Shown here: positions 5,762-7,263 of the stretch, piece by piece | How the letters are laid out: every line of letters starts with the position of its first letter | Position numbering within the stretch: the first letter of the stretch is position 1 | Source of the DNA: Pseudomonadota bacterium | Lineage (GTDB): Bacteria; Pseudomonadota; Gammaproteobacteria; Burkholderiales; Thiobacillaceae | Direction: 5' to 3' | Assembly: GCA_021847385.1 (NCBI GenBank) | Contig: JAJZTV010000101.1 | Location: 1-7,263 of the forward strand | DNA: 7,263 bases | Notes under the pieces: model-generated | Databases searched by the model: none | What the model was told of the DNA's origin: nothing | Seen by the model: the letters and a program-made list of their open reading frames with translations, nothing else | Translations under genes and position numbers: made by a program

Positions 5762-6435
5762 GCCGCCGCCAACTGGGCGTAGGCCGCCTTGGCGGCCTCT
5801 TGCTCGGCGGCCTTGCGGCTGCCGCCGCTGCCTTGGGTGCACAGGCCCATCTGCTCGATGCGGCATTCGACGGTGAAGATCTGGGCGTGGGCCTGGCCGG
5901 CGACGGCGACCAGCTTGTAATCGGGCAGGCCCTTGCGCCGGCCTTGCAGCCATTCCTGCAACAGCGTCTTGGCGTCCTTGCCGTGGCTGACCGGGTCGAT
6001 CGCGTCGACCGCCGGCCCCATCAGTCGTTCGATGGCGGCCTGCGCCGCCGGGAAGCCGGCATCGAGAAAGACCGCGCCGAAGATGGATTCCAGCGCATCG
6101 GCCAGGATGGACGGCCGGTCGGCACCGCCACTACGCAATTCGCCTTCGCCCAGGTGCAGATAGCCGCCCAAATCGAGCGCGCGCGCCACTTCGTACAGGC
6201 TTTGCTGGTTGACCAGGTTAGCGCGCAACCGCGAGAGCTGGCCTTCCTGCAATTGCGGAAAGCGGCGGAACAGCATGAGGCCGATCACGCAGTTGAGCAC
6301 GCTGTCGCCGAGAAACTCCAGGCGCTCGTTGTTGCTGGCGCCATAGCTGCGGTGGGTCAGGGCCTGGAGCAGCAGCTCGCGTTGGCTGAAACGATGGCCA
6401 ACGCGCGTTTCGAGATTTGCCGAGTCCAGCGTCAT
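5758..6435 (-). CDS. rnc: Ribonuclease III
   Basis: RNase III cleaves double-stranded RNA, notably in releasing 16S and 23S rRNA precursors, and in some mRNAs. The 225-residue product is one residue shorter than the E. coli enzyme. The catalytic domain has the signature NERLEFLGD (36-44). Its metal and catalytic residues correspond to Glu40, Asp44, Asp113 and Glu116 (LADALES at 111-117), all present, so it should be active. A double-stranded RNA-binding domain occupies about 153-223, ending in GSGGSRKAAEQEAAKAAY. The start at 6435 overlaps the stop of the DUF4845 gene as ATGA, and the stop overlaps the era start the same way. In E. coli, RNase III cuts its own operon leader; the corresponding region here lies outside the window. 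Confidence 0.98.
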   Translation of the reverse strand: MTLDSANLETRVGHRFSQRELLLQALTHRSYGASNNERLEFLGDSVLNCVIGLMLFRRFPQLQEGQLSRLRANLVNQQSLYEVARALDLGGYLHLGEGELRSGGADRPSILADALESIFGAVFLDAGFPAAQAAIERLMGPAVDAIDPVSHGKDAKTLLQEWLQGRRKGLPDYKLVAVAGQAHAQIFTVECRIEQMGLCTQGSGGSRKAAEQEAAKAAYAQLAAA

Positions 6436-6800
6436 TGCCCCGCTTTGGCGTTGGCCTGCGCCTCGAAATCGAGACACAGGCTGGCCGGGCCGGCCAGCGG
6501 CTGACGCACGGAATAGGCCAGCTTCAACACCGTGCCCTGCGGCCCGCGTTCGATCGCCAGGTCGCGCGGCGTGACCCGGGTGATGTTGTTGACGTCCAAC
6601 CGCTTGCCGAAGGCGGTGCGCAGATCGGCATCGGTCACGCTGTCGGAGGTCGCCATGGCCGACACCTCTTTCACGATCTTCTTCAGCGAGAAGTACTCGA
6701 GGTAGGACGGCACGATGCGCAGTGCAAGAATGCCGACAAAGATGGCGGTAATGAGCCACATGATCATGCTCAGCAGACTGAAGCCCCGTTGGTTCGACAT
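6432..6800 (-). CDS. DUF4845 single-pass membrane protein
   Basis: A 122-residue protein with a short basic N-terminus (MSNQRG), one transmembrane helix (about 7-28) and a small periplasmic-side domain of about 90 residues. A gene of this kind, classed as DUF4845, regularly sits between lepB and rnc in Betaproteobacteria and some Gammaproteobacteria; its function is unknown. The N-terminus QRGFSLLSMIMWLI resembles a type IV prepilin leader, with a Gly-Phe junction and a long hydrophobic helix, but it has Ser where prepilins have Glu at position +5. The start at 6800 is supported by a strong ribosome site that overlaps the lepB stop. The family call rests on position, size and topology, and is fairly sure. 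Confidence 0.85.
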   Translation of the reverse strand: MSNQRGFSLLSMIMWLITAIFVGILALRIVPSYLEYFSLKKIVKEVSAMATSDSVTDADLRTAFGKRLDVNNITRVTPRDLAIERGPQGTVLKLAYSVRQPLAGPASLCLDFEAQANAKAGQ

Positions 6801-6803
6801 AAG

Positions 6804-6810
6804 ACCTCCT
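6804..6810 (-). promoter_or_regulatory. Strong ribosome binding site overlapping the lepB stop
   Basis: The minus strand reads AGGAGGT, three bases before the ATG at 6800. The TAG stop of lepB (6811-6809) overlaps its first bases, so ribosomes finishing lepB would uncover or reuse this site. It fixes the start of the DUF4845 gene. Confidence 0.8.
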
Positions 6811-7263
6811 ACTCGATGAAGTGGCCGATGCGGCCGAATTCGCCGAAGTTCCACCAGATCATGAAGGCACGGCCGACGATGTTCGCATCCGGCACGAAGC
6901 CCCAATAGCGGCTGTCGTTACTGGCGTCGCGGTTGTCGCCCATCATGAAGTAATAGCCGTCCGGCACCCGGCAAGTAAAGCCTTGGTCATTGTAGGTGCA
7001 GTTGTCGCGATAGGGAAAATCGCCGTCGACCTGATGCAGCAACACCGGCGGCGCCTCCGCCTGCACCATCGCGATGTGCAGGTGTTCGCCGAGTTGCTCG
7101 TTATAGGTCTGGCCGTTGATGTAATTGAGCCCGCTGCCGACATAGTTGTATTCGCCGGCCCGCTCCATCGCCACGCGCTTGCCGTTGATGGTCAGATGCT
7201 TGTTGCGGTATTCCACCTTGTCGCCGGGCAGGCCGACCACGCGCTTGATGTAGTCGAGCGACG
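6809..7263 (-). CDS. lepB: Signal peptidase I, C-terminal part
   Basis: LepB removes signal peptides from exported proteins at the outer face of the inner membrane, using a Ser-Lys dyad. About 150 C-terminal residues are visible; the membrane anchor and catalytic serine lie beyond the window edge. The first visible residues, SLDYIKRVVGLPGD, contain the catalytic lysine (codon 7246-7244). Near the end, GDNRDASNDSRYWGFV is the conserved box E, followed by GRAFMIWWNF. Two cysteines nine residues apart just before box E (CTYNDQGFTC) resemble the periplasmic disulfide pair of E. coli LepB. The GTG at 7240 is an internal valine codon, not a start, because the conserved lysine motif lies upstream of it in frame. 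It is the first visible gene of the operon and ends eight bases before the DUF4845 gene. Confidence 0.96.
   Translation of the reverse strand, partial: SLDYIKRVVGLPGDKVEYRNKHLTINGKRVAMERAGEYNYVGSGLNYINGQTYNEQLGEHLHIAMVQAEAPPVLLHQVDGDFPYRDNCTYNDQGFTCRVPDGYYFMMGDNRDASNDSRYWGFVPDANIVGRAFMIWWNFGEFGRIGHFIE

Noticed and set aside
5024..5782. A 252-codon plus-strand open frame opposite era
   Set aside because: Antisense to all Era GTPase motifs; low-complexity His/Gln/Gly-rich shadow.
7238..7240. GTG as start of lepB
   Set aside because: The frame stays open to the window edge and the catalytic-lysine motif DYIKR lies upstream of this codon, so it is internal.

Overview
The window is about two-thirds GC and reads as an ordinary stretch of proteobacterial core chromosome. 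The gene order lepB - DUF4845 gene - rnc - era - recO - pdxJ is the arrangement usual in Betaproteobacteria, and the proteins fit that group. I would not go below class level from sequence alone. No phage, transposase, CRISPR, tRNA or rRNA gene is visible.

Left part, plus strand (1-2443). The window opens inside a CPA2-family (Kef/YbaL-like) monovalent cation:proton antiporter gene: the last membrane segments, the NAD-binding RCK_N domain and the RCK_C domain are present. After 47 bp comes a complete gene for a signalling protein with a degenerate EAL domain followed by an HDOD domain. Its stop codon overlaps, on the other strand, the stop codon of pdxJ.

Right part, minus strand (7263-2440). 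Reading leftwards, it starts with the C-terminal two-thirds or so of signal peptidase I (lepB, cut by the window edge). Next are a small single-pass membrane protein (DUF4845), RNase III (rnc), the ribosome-assembly GTPase Era and the recombination mediator RecO. These five genes are packed with gaps of 8, -4, -4 and 2 bp and are almost certainly one operon. pdxJ, which makes the pyridoxal-phosphate precursor pyridoxine 5'-phosphate, would normally follow recO closely.

Here recO and pdxJ are separated by 980 bp of markedly AT-richer DNA. It carries one gene for a lipoprotein I do not recognise, flanked by structured DNA: a 47-nt imperfect hairpin between recO and the lipoprotein gene, and a 76-bp REP-like compound inverted repeat after it. 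A terminator-like hairpin with a T-run lies only 25 bases upstream of the pdxJ start. This insert, and the possibility that pdxJ is now expressed through a leader attenuator, are the most interesting points. I see no convincing new biological system; the novelty candidates are the orphan lipoprotein cassette and the pdxJ leader.
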